From positions 1-15,990 of the forward strand of contig CAYVZU010000092.1 of assembly GCA_964455935.1 (NCBI GenBank): a DNA stretch of 15,990 bases, written 5' to 3'. This stretch comes from CAYVZU01 sp964455935. GTDB lineage: Bacteria > Fibrobacterota > CAYVZU01. Shown here one piece after another: positions 6,028 to 12,626 of the stretch. The translations under genes and the position numbers were made by a program. Position 1 is the stretch's first letter, and each line of letters begins with the position of its first letter. The notes under the pieces are model-generated. The model was not told the DNA's origin, did no database searches, and saw only the letters and a program-made list of their open reading frames with translations.

Positions 6028-7041
6028 TCATGCCTCCCTGGAAGTGCTGTAGTATTCCTTTAGAAATGCGTCCATCACCCAGCTCGCGCGTGATGCACTG
6101 ACTCCCTTGCTGGGACATACGCCCTGGCCGCGCAGTTCCGCCAGAATGGTCTCGATGAGCGGCTGTTGAATATGGGTTGGGTTCTCTATGGCAAACTCCT
6201 GCGTTCCGCATTGGCTTTGCAGCACAACCGCCGAATCACCGAATGTCGAGAAGACGAGAGTTCCTTTTGAGCCGATGATTTGATTGCGGTCCGCATCCAT
6301 GGACGCAACGAAACACCAGTTCCCGGTCCCCGCAACGCCCGAGGCGAACTCGAACCCGCCCCAGACAGTGTCCTCGGCCGGATAGAGCCGGCCCTGGTTG
6401 GCGGCAAAACCCGTGACTCGTTTCACCGGCCCCAGAAGGAAATCGAAAATATCCAGGGTATGGGAGGCAAGGTCCACGAAACGGCCCCCTCCGGAGATTT
6501 CGGGCTTCACCCGCCAGGTTCGTGAGTCGGCGTGAAGATCGGTGGGGTCCGGCGGGGAATGCAGCGTCATTGTCACACTGCGCACCTCGCCGATTTCACC
6601 GGAGTCGATCAATTGTTTGATCTTGAGAAACCGCGGTAGGGCCCGGCGGTAGTAGGCAACGAACAATGGAACGCCGGCCTTCTCGCAGGCATCGATCATA
6701 CGCTTGCATTCGGCAAAATTGGCGGCCATGGGTTTCTCGACATACACGGGCTTGCCGGCTTCCGCGCACAGAAGAGCGTAGTCCATATGTGATGAAGGCG
6801 GAGTGGCAACGTACACGATATCGACGTCGTTGTCTTCGATCAGCTCGCGCGCATTCGTGGTCCACTTGGGCACTCCATGCCGCTGGGCATAGTCGTTGGC
6901 CTTGTCGCCATTGCGGCGCATCACCGAGACCAAAGCGGAACCCGGCGCTTTCTGAAAGGCAGGCCCGCTCTTCACCTCGGTCACGTCGCCACAGCCGATA
7001 ATTCCCCAGCGGATGATCTCCGATGCCGTTCGTTTTTTCAT
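6028..7041 (-). CDS. Gfo/Idh/MocA-family NAD(P)-dependent oxidoreductase
   Basis: A 337-residue cytoplasmic sugar-type oxidoreductase. The Rossmann motif is at residues 13-19 (WGIIGCGD, then VTEVKSGPAF). The family EKP motif, whose Lys is catalytic, is in VYVEKPMAAN near residue 102, and a C-terminal alpha/beta domain includes GGGRFVDLASHTLD with the expected late His/Asp. Substrate cannot be read from sequence; relatives act on inositols, glucose derivatives or nucleotide sugars. I start at the ATG 7041 because the nucleotide-binding strand begins about residue 10, as in relatives, although no clear Shine-Dalgarno precedes it. The frame is open to a GTG at 7146, and ATG 7086 or 7134 cannot be excluded. 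It heads a minus-strand operon with trxA and rsmB; no functional link between the three is evident. Confidence 0.93.
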   Translation of the reverse strand: MKKRTASEIIRWGIIGCGDVTEVKSGPAFQKAPGSALVSVMRRNGDKANDYAQRHGVPKWTTNARELIEDNDVDIVYVATPPSSHMDYALLCAEAGKPVYVEKPMAANFAECKRMIDACEKAGVPLFVAYYRRALPRFLKIKQLIDSGEIGEVRSVTMTLHSPPDPTDLHADSRTWRVKPEISGGGRFVDLASHTLDIFDFLLGPVKRVTGFAANQGRLYPAEDTVWGGFEFASGVAGTGNWCFVASMDADRNQIIGSKGTLVFSTFGDSAVVLQSQCGTQEFAIENPTHIQQPLIETILAELRGQGVCPSKGVSASRASWVMDAFLKEYYSTSREA

Positions 7042-7268
7042 GGCGAACTGAATATAAACAAGCGCCCTGTTGAAGTCGCGAGTCATGAGCAGCCGGTCAC
7101 GGATGGCCGGTTGCGATTTGTCGGTGGTTTGCATACGCCGATCCACCCCAAAACGTAAGCTTCTGACTCGCGGTCCATAGCTTCCTTCTTGTGTCCCTTT
7201 CCTCCGACTCGCCCCTGGCGCCTGTCCACCGCGACTTCTTTCCCTGACATTACTTATTTTCTCTTACT
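7042..7268. other. Divergent promoter region between the oxidoreductase and hisC
   Basis: About 225 bases (120 if the oxidoreductase starts at 7146). Promoters for both directions should lie here, but no convincing -35/-10 pair is seen. The plus-strand side ends in a pyrimidine-rich AT stretch (CATTACTTATTTTCTCTTACT) right before the hisC ATG. Confidence 0.4.
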
Positions 7269-8321
7269 ATGATTCCCCGCAATGCACTTCTGGAAATGAA
7301 GCCCTACGTGCCCGGCGTGAAAAAAGAGGGTGCGATCAAGCTGGCCTCCAACGAGAACCCGCTTGGGATATCCCCAAAGGCCGCCAAGGCCATTGCGGAT
7401 GCCATTGGCCAGGCATACATCTACCCGGACCTGCACTACAACGAGCTGCGCCAGGCCCTGAGCCGCAAATACGGGCTATCGCCGGAGCGCTTTGTGGTGG
7501 GAAACGGCTCCGATGATGTCATGCTCATGGCGACCGGCGCTTACCTGAATCCCGGTGATGAAGTTGTGGCCTACGATTCCACGTTCTCGGTCTACACTTT
7601 TGCCGCGCAACTCTTTGCGGGAAAAATATCGTGCGGTCCGTTGGACGACGGCCAGATCCGGCTGGACCGGATCGCGGCGTGCATCAACGCGAAGACCCGG
7701 ATTGTTTTTCTCTGCAACCCAAACAACCCAACGGGCACGTATTTCTCACATGCCGATCTTGTCCAGTTTCTAAAACGGGTGCCGAAAAACGTGCTTGTTG
7801 CCCTGGACGAAGCCTATGCGGAATACGCGGAGGCAAACGATTTTCCCCGCGCCCTGGAGCTGGTTGAGGACTTTCCCAATCTTCTTGTCCTGCACACATT
7901 CTCGAAAATTTACGGAATGGCCGGCCTGCGCGTGGGCTTTGGGTTTGGGTCCAAGCCTGTCATTGCGCACCTAAACCAAGTGCGACAGCCTTTTAATGTC
8001 AACCTTCTGGGCCAGAAAGCCGCCATCGCCGCCCTGGACGATACGAAATTCGTGGCGCAATCCCGGCAGAACAACCGGCAGGGCAAGGAATTCCTTTATT
8101 CCGAGTTCCGCAGACTGGGGCTGAAATTCTACGAGACCCAGTCGAATTTCATCCTGTTTTTTCTGGACCAGGACTGCATGACGGCCTTTGAAAAGCTGAT
8201 GAATTTGGGAGTAACGGTCCGACCCGCCAAATCGTTCGGTTTTGATAAGGCAATTCGAGTCACAATTGGAACACCGGACCAGAACCGCGTTTTTATTGAT
8301 TCTCTAAAGAAGATCCTTTAG
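7269..8321 (+). CDS. hisC: Histidinol-phosphate aminotransferase (HisC-type)
   Basis: A 350-residue class I/II PLP aminotransferase. HisC transfers an amino group from glutamate to imidazole-acetol phosphate in histidine synthesis. Visible are the HisC-like N-terminus (IKLASNENPLG), GNGSDD for phosphate contact, N150 in CNPNNPTG, ALDEAYAEY with the PLP-ring Asp, the Schiff-base lysine K213 in TFSKIYGMAGLRVGF, and the late substrate Arg in GVTVRPAKSFG or IRVTIG. Length is typical. No other his genes are in view, so a related aminotransferase role (for example aromatic amino acids) is possible. The ATG has no purine-rich ribosome site; the upstream sequence is CTCTTACT, so the mRNA may be leaderless or read by another mechanism. 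Confidence 0.92.
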   Translation: MIPRNALLEMKPYVPGVKKEGAIKLASNENPLGISPKAAKAIADAIGQAYIYPDLHYNELRQALSRKYGLSPERFVVGNGSDDVMLMATGAYLNPGDEVVAYDSTFSVYTFAAQLFAGKISCGPLDDGQIRLDRIAACINAKTRIVFLCNPNNPTGTYFSHADLVQFLKRVPKNVLVALDEAYAEYAEANDFPRALELVEDFPNLLVLHTFSKIYGMAGLRVGFGFGSKPVIAHLNQVRQPFNVNLLGQKAAIAALDDTKFVAQSRQNNRQGKEFLYSEFRRLGLKFYETQSNFILFFLDQDCMTAFEKLMNLGVTVRPAKSFGFDKAIRVTIGTPDQNRVFIDSLKKIL

Positions 8322-8550
8322 GGGTCTTTCCGCAGACCAAGATTCAGTCCACAGATGGCCCAGATTAACACAGATCTCTGAATCTGCGCTGATTTGCGGC
8401 ATCAGCAAATCTTCTTCACTTAAGTCTTGCTTGTACTACGCATCTTGCGCATATCGCTTTCGCCGCCTCGCCTGTTCGGTCCCAAAGACTATTACTCGCT
8501 TAAGGGTTAAATCAGGGCAGAAACAGGGATCGAAACCCTATGGTTTAGCT
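8322..8550. other. Intergenic region between hisC and flgM
   Basis: About 230 non-coding bases. They hold a short 5-bp inverted repeat just after hisC (GGTCT 8323-8327 and AGACC 8334-8338, no T-run), hairpin repeat copy B (8354-8403), and AT-richer sequence leading to the sigma-28 promoter. I see no gene in it. Confidence 0.5.
8354..8403. repeat. Intergenic hairpin of the CAGAT type, copy B
   Basis: Arms 8354-8375 and 8382-8403 are 22 bases each around a 6-base loop, with 16 of 22 positions complementary; the inner CACAGAT/ATCTGCG end pairs best. It shares the wording of copy A at 4234-4274 (CAGAT, AATCTG, ATCTGCGC-like), again in a gap after a gene. Less perfect than copy A, which suggests an older copy. 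Confidence 0.6.
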
Positions 8551-8578
8551 TAAAGTGGGGTATTTTCTATGCCGATAA
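8551..8578 (+). promoter_or_regulatory. Sigma-28 (FliA/SigD) promoter for flgM
   Basis: TAAAG at 8551-8555 and GCCGATAA at 8571-8578. TAAA and GCCGATAA are separated by 16 bases. The known flagellar sigma consensus is TAAA, 14-16 bases, then GCCGATA(A/T), so both boxes match fully. The expected start of transcription is near 8585, giving a very short leader before the flgM ribosome site. This suits feedback control, since FlgM inhibits the sigma factor that reads this promoter. Confidence 0.8.
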
Positions 8579-8600
8579 AGAGAATGAAAGGTGGTGACGG

Positions 8601-8888
8601 ATGATGGATGCAAGCATCGTCTCGAGAGTTTCCGAAATCATCCTGGAAAAGCGCACCGGAACGGTTGTACCGGACCGGCCGCAATCCAAGATGAAAGGAA
8701 ACGACAGTATCCAGATTTCGTCGGTCGCCAGTGAAGCCAATCGGGTTGCCCGAGCTTTGGCGGAAGTAGATGAGCAAAGAGCGGAGCGCGTTGCGGCCCT
8801 GAAAAAGCAAGTCAATGGCAAAACGTTCGAGCTGTCCGACGAAATGGCCGAGGATATTGCTGAAAAAATCGCCAGCATTTTCATCTAG
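8601..8888 (+). CDS. flgM: Anti-sigma-28 factor FlgM
   Basis: A 95-residue protein matching the FlgM family, which binds and inhibits the flagellar sigma-28 factor until it is exported through the finished hook-basal body. The C-terminal half carries the family's helices: ISSVASEANRVARAL, EQRAERVAALKKQVNGKTFE, then LSDEMAEDIAEKIAS, equivalent to the sigma-binding part. The N-terminal half is polar and probably disordered, as needed for export. A strong AGGTGG lies 6 bases before ATG 8601; ATG 8604 is equally plausible. It has its own sigma-28 promoter upstream and a terminator downstream, so it may be a single-gene unit. Confidence 0.87.
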   Translation: MMDASIVSRVSEIILEKRTGTVVPDRPQSKMKGNDSIQISSVASEANRVARALAEVDEQRAERVAALKKQVNGKTFELSDEMAEDIAEKIASIFI

Positions 8889-8921
8889 CTGGCAATCGGA
8901 GTTCGACAAGGCTTGATTATC

Positions 8922-8948
8922 ATGCCCTGCAATGCAGGGCATTTTTTA
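8922..8948 (+). terminator. Rho-independent terminator after flgM
   Basis: ATGCCCTGC (8922-8930) and GCAGGGCAT (8934-8942) form a perfect 9-bp stem with a 3-base AAT loop, followed by a T-run (8942-8947). It begins 34 bases after the flgM stop and separates flgM from the fliK-like gene. Confidence 0.88.
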
Positions 8949-9025
8949 TTTCCGGGTGTTGGACAACATAGGAATGTAGATTACAGCCATCCTGCTATCC
9001 CGTCCAATTAGGGGATTTGGAAACT

Positions 9026-11194
9026 ATGGATATCCAATCCATTCTCACTTCCCTTGCGGCGATACCCGAGCAAGCGGACGTCCTACGCGAAGGCGAAGCG
9101 CTGAAAGGCCGCGTTGTCGCAAAAAGCCCCGAAGGATTTTTCGTCGTTCAGATCGAAGGAAACGGTCTGGTCAAGGTGAAGCCCGATCAGGCCCTTGAGG
9201 TGGGCAAGCTCTATTCGATTGAGGTGCGCGGATCAGGCGCCGCGAGCCGGCTGGTATTCACGCTGATGCAGGAGAACGGCCCGCCCGCTCCAACCTTGGT
9301 CTCTCCCTTTGCGGATGGGCCCGGGGGGTCTTCGTCTGCGCCCCCAACAGCCGCCACAGCCCTGTTCATTGCCGGACGCTTCCTGCAACCCGAGATCCAG
9401 GCGCTGACCAAGGCGCTGGATGCCTTACTCCCGGCCCCCGCTCAAAAAATGCAGGAAAGCGATAAGCCGGCTGCGGGTACTCCATCCCAACCAGCCGAAA
9501 AGATCCCGGCCGACCCGGTTATGGAGCTGGCGCGGGTCGCCCGCCAAAACCGTGAGCTGCGCTCCAATGCGGCCGGGCCGGTTGCCGCCGGCTTGGAGCG
9601 CACCGAGGGCGGCCTGGAGCAAAGAATTCAGTCGGTTCGCGAAGCGCTGGTCATCGCGGTGAAACAGACCCCTTCGCCGCAGACGGAAGCCGCGATCAAA
9701 GAACTCGATCAACTGTTGCGAGTTCTCCGGCTTCCCGCGTCCACAACCGCGGAAACGGTTGGGGCCACACCCAAGACCGCGGCCCGGGGCCGGACGGTCG
9801 AGGCACAACTGCCTTCCTGGAATCCCGCATCTGCTCCTTCGTCAATTCCGTCCGCTTTGGCGAAAACCCGGGCGCCGGCCGAGCCCCCGATTATCTCCGG
9901 CTGGGTTGTGGAATCCGCATCCGGAAAAGCCGTGGTTCAGACGCGGTCCGGAACCGTGGAGTTGCTGGGCCCGTTCAGGCCTCCGATCGGCAGCTGGGTG
10001 ATGGCCACCGTGCAGAGGCAAGCGGAGCCGTCATACCCCAACGAGCCCTTTGTCAAAGGCGAAGTCCCGGCCCGGATCGAATCAAATCTGCGCCAGCCGA
10101 TCGCGCAATGGAATTTGAGCGACACCATCGAGAGCCGCAAAGCCATTCTGTTTTTGCTGGGACAAAATGGATTTGTCACCCGGGACGACCTGCGAAGTCT
10201 GGTTGGAGCCATGGATCTTGTCCGCCCAATGAACCCGCTTTCCGCGGCACCCGACCAACTGCCGGGAACACTGTCCCAACGCAACGCCAATCCTGCCGAC
10301 GAACCCGGACTGGACGCGATCTGGTCCGCTCTCAGGGTTCTGCAGAAGTCCGCAACCCCGGTCACGCCGGAATCGCTATCGCGGCTTCTCCAACTGACGC
10401 CCGCACAAACCGCGATACGGCAGGATGTTTTGTCGGAGCAATCACCGGCCAAAGTGATCGAGCTGCTCGAACGGATTTTGGCGAATCCGCAAAAGCTTTC
10501 CCATCCAGTCGCAGTCCGGATGCGGGAACTGCTGGCGTCCCTTCGGCAAATGATTCTGCCGTGGCCGGACAGCGAATCGGTCGAGCGGACCGCGGCCGAG
10601 ATCCAGCGGGCCATCGGCAACTCGGGTGTGTTTTTCGAGTCCAGGTTGGCCAAAACCCCGGCCGGCGGCAAGCTGGATTTTGTGCCGGCCGATGATTTAA
10701 AAGGTGCCCTGCTTGAACTGATCCGGCTGGTTGACCAGACCGGATCCGGAGGAGCGCCCGAATCGGCCTCGCTGCGCCAGGAAGCCGGCCGCCTCCTGTC
10801 GCGAATCGAGCAGCAGCAGTTCTTTCCATCGCAATCGGGCGAGCAGTTTGTGATTCCTTTCTCCCTCAACGGCGAGCAGGTTCCCGTGAACCTGATTTTC
10901 CAGCGGCAGGGCAAAGGCTGGAAACAGCCGGGCACCCGCACCGTATCGGTCCACTGCGATACAACGCAGGCAGGTCACATCCGGGCCGACATCCGCATGA
11001 CCGGAAAGCGCGTATGGCTAAGCCTGGCCTGCGCACAAGAGGATGCCGCTATTCTCTTCGAGAAGGAGAGCGCGCCCCTTCGGGAGCGGCTGGCCGGGGC
11101 CGGAATTTCCCTGGAGCGCTTTAGCGTGCGCGGATTGGAGAACGCCGGCCAGGAGACGCTTGACAAGGCGAACCGGATAGATATAATTATATGA
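9026..11194 (+). CDS. fliK: FliK-like flagellar hook-length control protein
   Basis: A 722-residue protein. FliK is an exported ruler that measures the hook and makes FlhB switch from hook to filament substrates. The C-terminal about 120 residues fit the Flg_hook domain: FVIPFSLNGEQVPVNLIF, HCDTTQAGHIRADIRMTGKR and RERLAGAGISLERFSVRG. The N-terminus has a small beta-rich module (LREGEALKGRVVAKSPEGFF through KLYSIEVRG), and a similar one lies near residue 290 (GWVVESASGKAVVQTRSG). Between and after them are Pro/Ala/Ser-rich linkers and helical parts, typical of FliK's low conservation. ATG 9026 has GGAA close by and AGGGG further upstream; a TTG at 9017 is the alternative. The stop overlaps the next start by ATGA, and the FlhB-C paralogue next door supports the call. 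Confidence 0.8.
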   Translation: MDIQSILTSLAAIPEQADVLREGEALKGRVVAKSPEGFFVVQIEGNGLVKVKPDQALEVGKLYSIEVRGSGAASRLVFTLMQENGPPAPTLVSPFADGPGGSSSAPPTAATALFIAGRFLQPEIQALTKALDALLPAPAQKMQESDKPAAGTPSQPAEKIPADPVMELARVARQNRELRSNAAGPVAAGLERTEGGLEQRIQSVREALVIAVKQTPSPQTEAAIKELDQLLRVLRLPASTTAETVGATPKTAARGRTVEAQLPSWNPASAPSSIPSALAKTRAPAEPPIISGWVVESASGKAVVQTRSGTVELLGPFRPPIGSWVMATVQRQAEPSYPNEPFVKGEVPARIESNLRQPIAQWNLSDTIESRKAILFLLGQNGFVTRDDLRSLVGAMDLVRPMNPLSAAPDQLPGTLSQRNANPADEPGLDAIWSALRVLQKSATPVTPESLSRLLQLTPAQTAIRQDVLSEQSPAKVIELLERILANPQKLSHPVAVRMRELLASLRQMILPWPDSESVERTAAEIQRAIGNSGVFFESRLAKTPAGGKLDFVPADDLKGALLELIRLVDQTGSGGAPESASLRQEAGRLLSRIEQQQFFPSQSGEQFVIPFSLNGEQVPVNLIFQRQGKGWKQPGTRTVSVHCDTTQAGHIRADIRMTGKRVWLSLACAQEDAAILFEKESAPLRERLAGAGISLERFSVRGLENAGQETLDKANRIDIII

Positions 11195-11478
11195 AAACAA
11201 AAGATGACCCCGGAAGACAACCCAGGGCTGTAGCGCTCAAGCATGACATCGAGGCTGAGGCGGCCCCAAAAGTCGTGGCCAAAGGCCGTGGCTATGTTGC
11301 ACAGAAAATCATTGATCTCGCCCACAAGAACGGCATTCCCATTCACGAGGACCCGGACCTGGTCGAGATTCTTGGCGCCATCGAACTGAATCAGGAGATT
11401 CCCCCGGATCTATATCGTGTTGTCGCCGAGGTCCTGGCAATGATCTACCGTGTTAATAAAACCCTAAAGGCGGGCTGA
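11191..11478 (+). CDS. FlhB C-terminal domain paralogue (FlhX/YlqH-like)
   Basis: A 95-residue soluble protein equal to the cytoplasmic C-terminal part of the export-gate protein FlhB, without the membrane domain. Clear matches are RAVALKHD, AAPKVVAKGRGYVAQKII, GIPIHEDPDLVEIL and LNQEIPPDLYRVVAEVLAMIY. In FlhB this part begins after self-cleavage in the NPTH motif; here the equivalent position reads GRQP, so there is no cleavage site and none is needed. Stand-alone copies (FlhX, YlqH) can replace the cleaved FlhB fragment or modulate substrate choice in some bacteria. Its position directly after fliK, with overlapping codons, is the usual one for such genes. Confidence 0.88.
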   Translation: MKTKDDPGRQPRAVALKHDIEAEAAPKVVAKGRGYVAQKIIDLAHKNGIPIHEDPDLVEILGAIELNQEIPPDLYRVVAEVLAMIYRVNKTLKAG

Positions 11479-11482
11479 CCGA

Positions 11483-12277
11483 ATGAGAAAATTCCTGTTC
11501 CCCTGCCTTTTAATTCCTCTGTTGCTTGCCCCGGCCAGTGCGGACACCTTAACCGCCGCCTACCTGGGATTCGAGCGCGACAAAGCGCCGGAATTTATTT
11601 CCACCTTGGAGAAAGAAGTCTTCGAGAAGATCGTCTTCTTTCCCGGAATCCGCTTCCTTTCGCTTGACTCCCTGACGCACGCCCGCCGCAGGGGAATTCT
11701 GTCGGGCACGGTGCTTTCCCCCGAGCAAGCCGAGTCGGCCGCCGTTACCCTGGGCTGCCGGATTCTGGTTTTCGCCAAGGTGGGCAAGGCCGAGATCCGG
11801 CCTTATCGGATCGCCCTTCTCCCGCTCTGGGGCCGCTATATAGGTGACCTGGAACTCCGGCTGTGGATCTACGATCAGCAGATCCAAAGTTTCCGGATGA
11901 TGGACCCTCTGCAAGTCCATGCCAGCGGCAAGACGGCCTTTGCGGGATTCGGCGGATTCTCGCGCCATATTCCCCTGACTTCCGAAGAACGGCTCGCAAT
12001 CCACAAGCAGTGGATTTCCAATGCCAAAGAACAGATATTTAACAAGTTGCAGGTGAACCTTTCTCCCCTGCTGACGCCGGCGCCGGTCGAAGAGACCCCG
12101 CCCGAAACGGTACCCCCCGAATCGACAGCCGCACCGGTCAAAGCGGCGGAACCGGGAGATTCCGTGCTGGCCGCGCAGGAAAAACCGACTGCGCCGACTG
12201 CCGATACCACGGCAATGGCCGCGGATTCATTATCGGCGCAAGCGCCGGCGGAGAGCGGTCCGGATACGAGCAAATAA
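11483..12277 (+). CDS. Secreted or periplasmic protein of unknown function
   Basis: A 264-residue protein with a clear signal peptide: MRK, a hydrophobic core (FLFPCLLIPLLLAP) and a likely cleavage after ASA at about residue 20. There is no lipobox cysteine at the cleavage site. The mature domain (about 21-190) alternates strands and helices (TLTAAYLGF, PGIRFLSLDSLTHARRR, SAAVTLGCRILVFAKVGKAE, LELRLWIYD). This resembles the CsgG/FlgT-type N-terminal fold, in which a helper protein reports on or binds a surface structure; that is an inference from pattern only. The last 65 residues are a Pro/Ala/Thr/Glu-rich low-complexity tail. It lies 4 bases after flhX, so a motility-linked envelope role is possible. 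Confidence 0.8.
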   Translation: MRKFLFPCLLIPLLLAPASADTLTAAYLGFERDKAPEFISTLEKEVFEKIVFFPGIRFLSLDSLTHARRRGILSGTVLSPEQAESAAVTLGCRILVFAKVGKAEIRPYRIALLPLWGRYIGDLELRLWIYDQQIQSFRMMDPLQVHASGKTAFAGFGGFSRHIPLTSEERLAIHKQWISNAKEQIFNKLQVNLSPLLTPAPVEETPPETVPPESTAAPVKAAEPGDSVLAAQEKPTAPTADTTAMAADSLSAQAPAESGPDTSK

Positions 12278-12288
12278 TCGGAGGTCCT

Positions 12289-12624
12289 ATGGCACGCGCC
12301 GGCGGTTACCGAAACGTTTTCGATGATCAGAACGAATTTGACAAGCTTCAGAACCTGATTCTAAAGGCAATTCAGGATTTTTCCGAATACCGCAACGGAA
12401 GCCTCACGTACGGCGAAATCATGTTCGTCATCGAAAGCATTCTCGACTCCATGCGGCAGACCTCGGAGAAGGACGCTCACACCGCCCGCATCAAGGGAAT
12501 GCGCGAGGCGCCCACGTTTTCCACCCTCTACTCGGTTACGGCCCGTCTTCTGGAAGTCGGAATCCGTAAGGGAGTGTTCAGCTCCGAAGACGAAGCCTAT
12601 ATTCTGCACGGCGAGAAGAAGTAA
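12289..12624 (+). CDS. Small conserved-looking hypothetical protein
   Basis: A 111-residue soluble, mainly helical protein that I do not recognise. It has an excellent ribosome site (CGGAGG, about 6 bases before the ATG), lies 11 bases after the secreted-protein gene and ends two bases before the phosphatase gene, so it is certainly part of the operon. The middle reads SLTYGEIMFVIESILDSMRQ, then a charged stretch and TFSTLYSVTARLLEVGIRKG. No catalytic motif, signal or membrane segment is seen. A partner or sensor-associated protein of the neighbouring phosphatase is possible. Confidence 0.8.
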   Translation: MARAGGYRNVFDDQNEFDKLQNLILKAIQDFSEYRNGSLTYGEIMFVIESILDSMRQTSEKDAHTARIKGMREAPTFSTLYSVTARLLEVGIRKGVFSSEDEAYILHGEKK

Positions 12625-12626
12625 CG

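Noticed and set aside
7042..7146. Longer oxidoreductase N-terminus starting at GTG 7146
   Set aside because: Family members begin close to the Rossmann motif; the additional 35 residues show no conserved feature. The upstream ATGs remain possible but are not preferred.
8959..8987. Sigma-70 promoter for fliK (TTGGAC, 17 bases, TACAGC)
   Set aside because: The -10 box matches only about half of the consensus, so the spacing alone is not enough to call it.
9937..10941. Long open frame of 334 codons on the minus strand inside fliK
   Set aside because: It is Ser/Arg/Pro-rich with no domain logic and fully antisense to a supported gene; GC-rich third positions produce such frames.
12181..12206. 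Possible second sigma-28 promoter (AAAA, 15 bases, GCCGATA) ahead of the 12289 gene
   Set aside because: It lies in the low-complexity tail of a coding gene, the upstream box is AAAA rather than TAAA, and the downstream box lacks its last A (GCCGATACC). Chance occurrence is likely.
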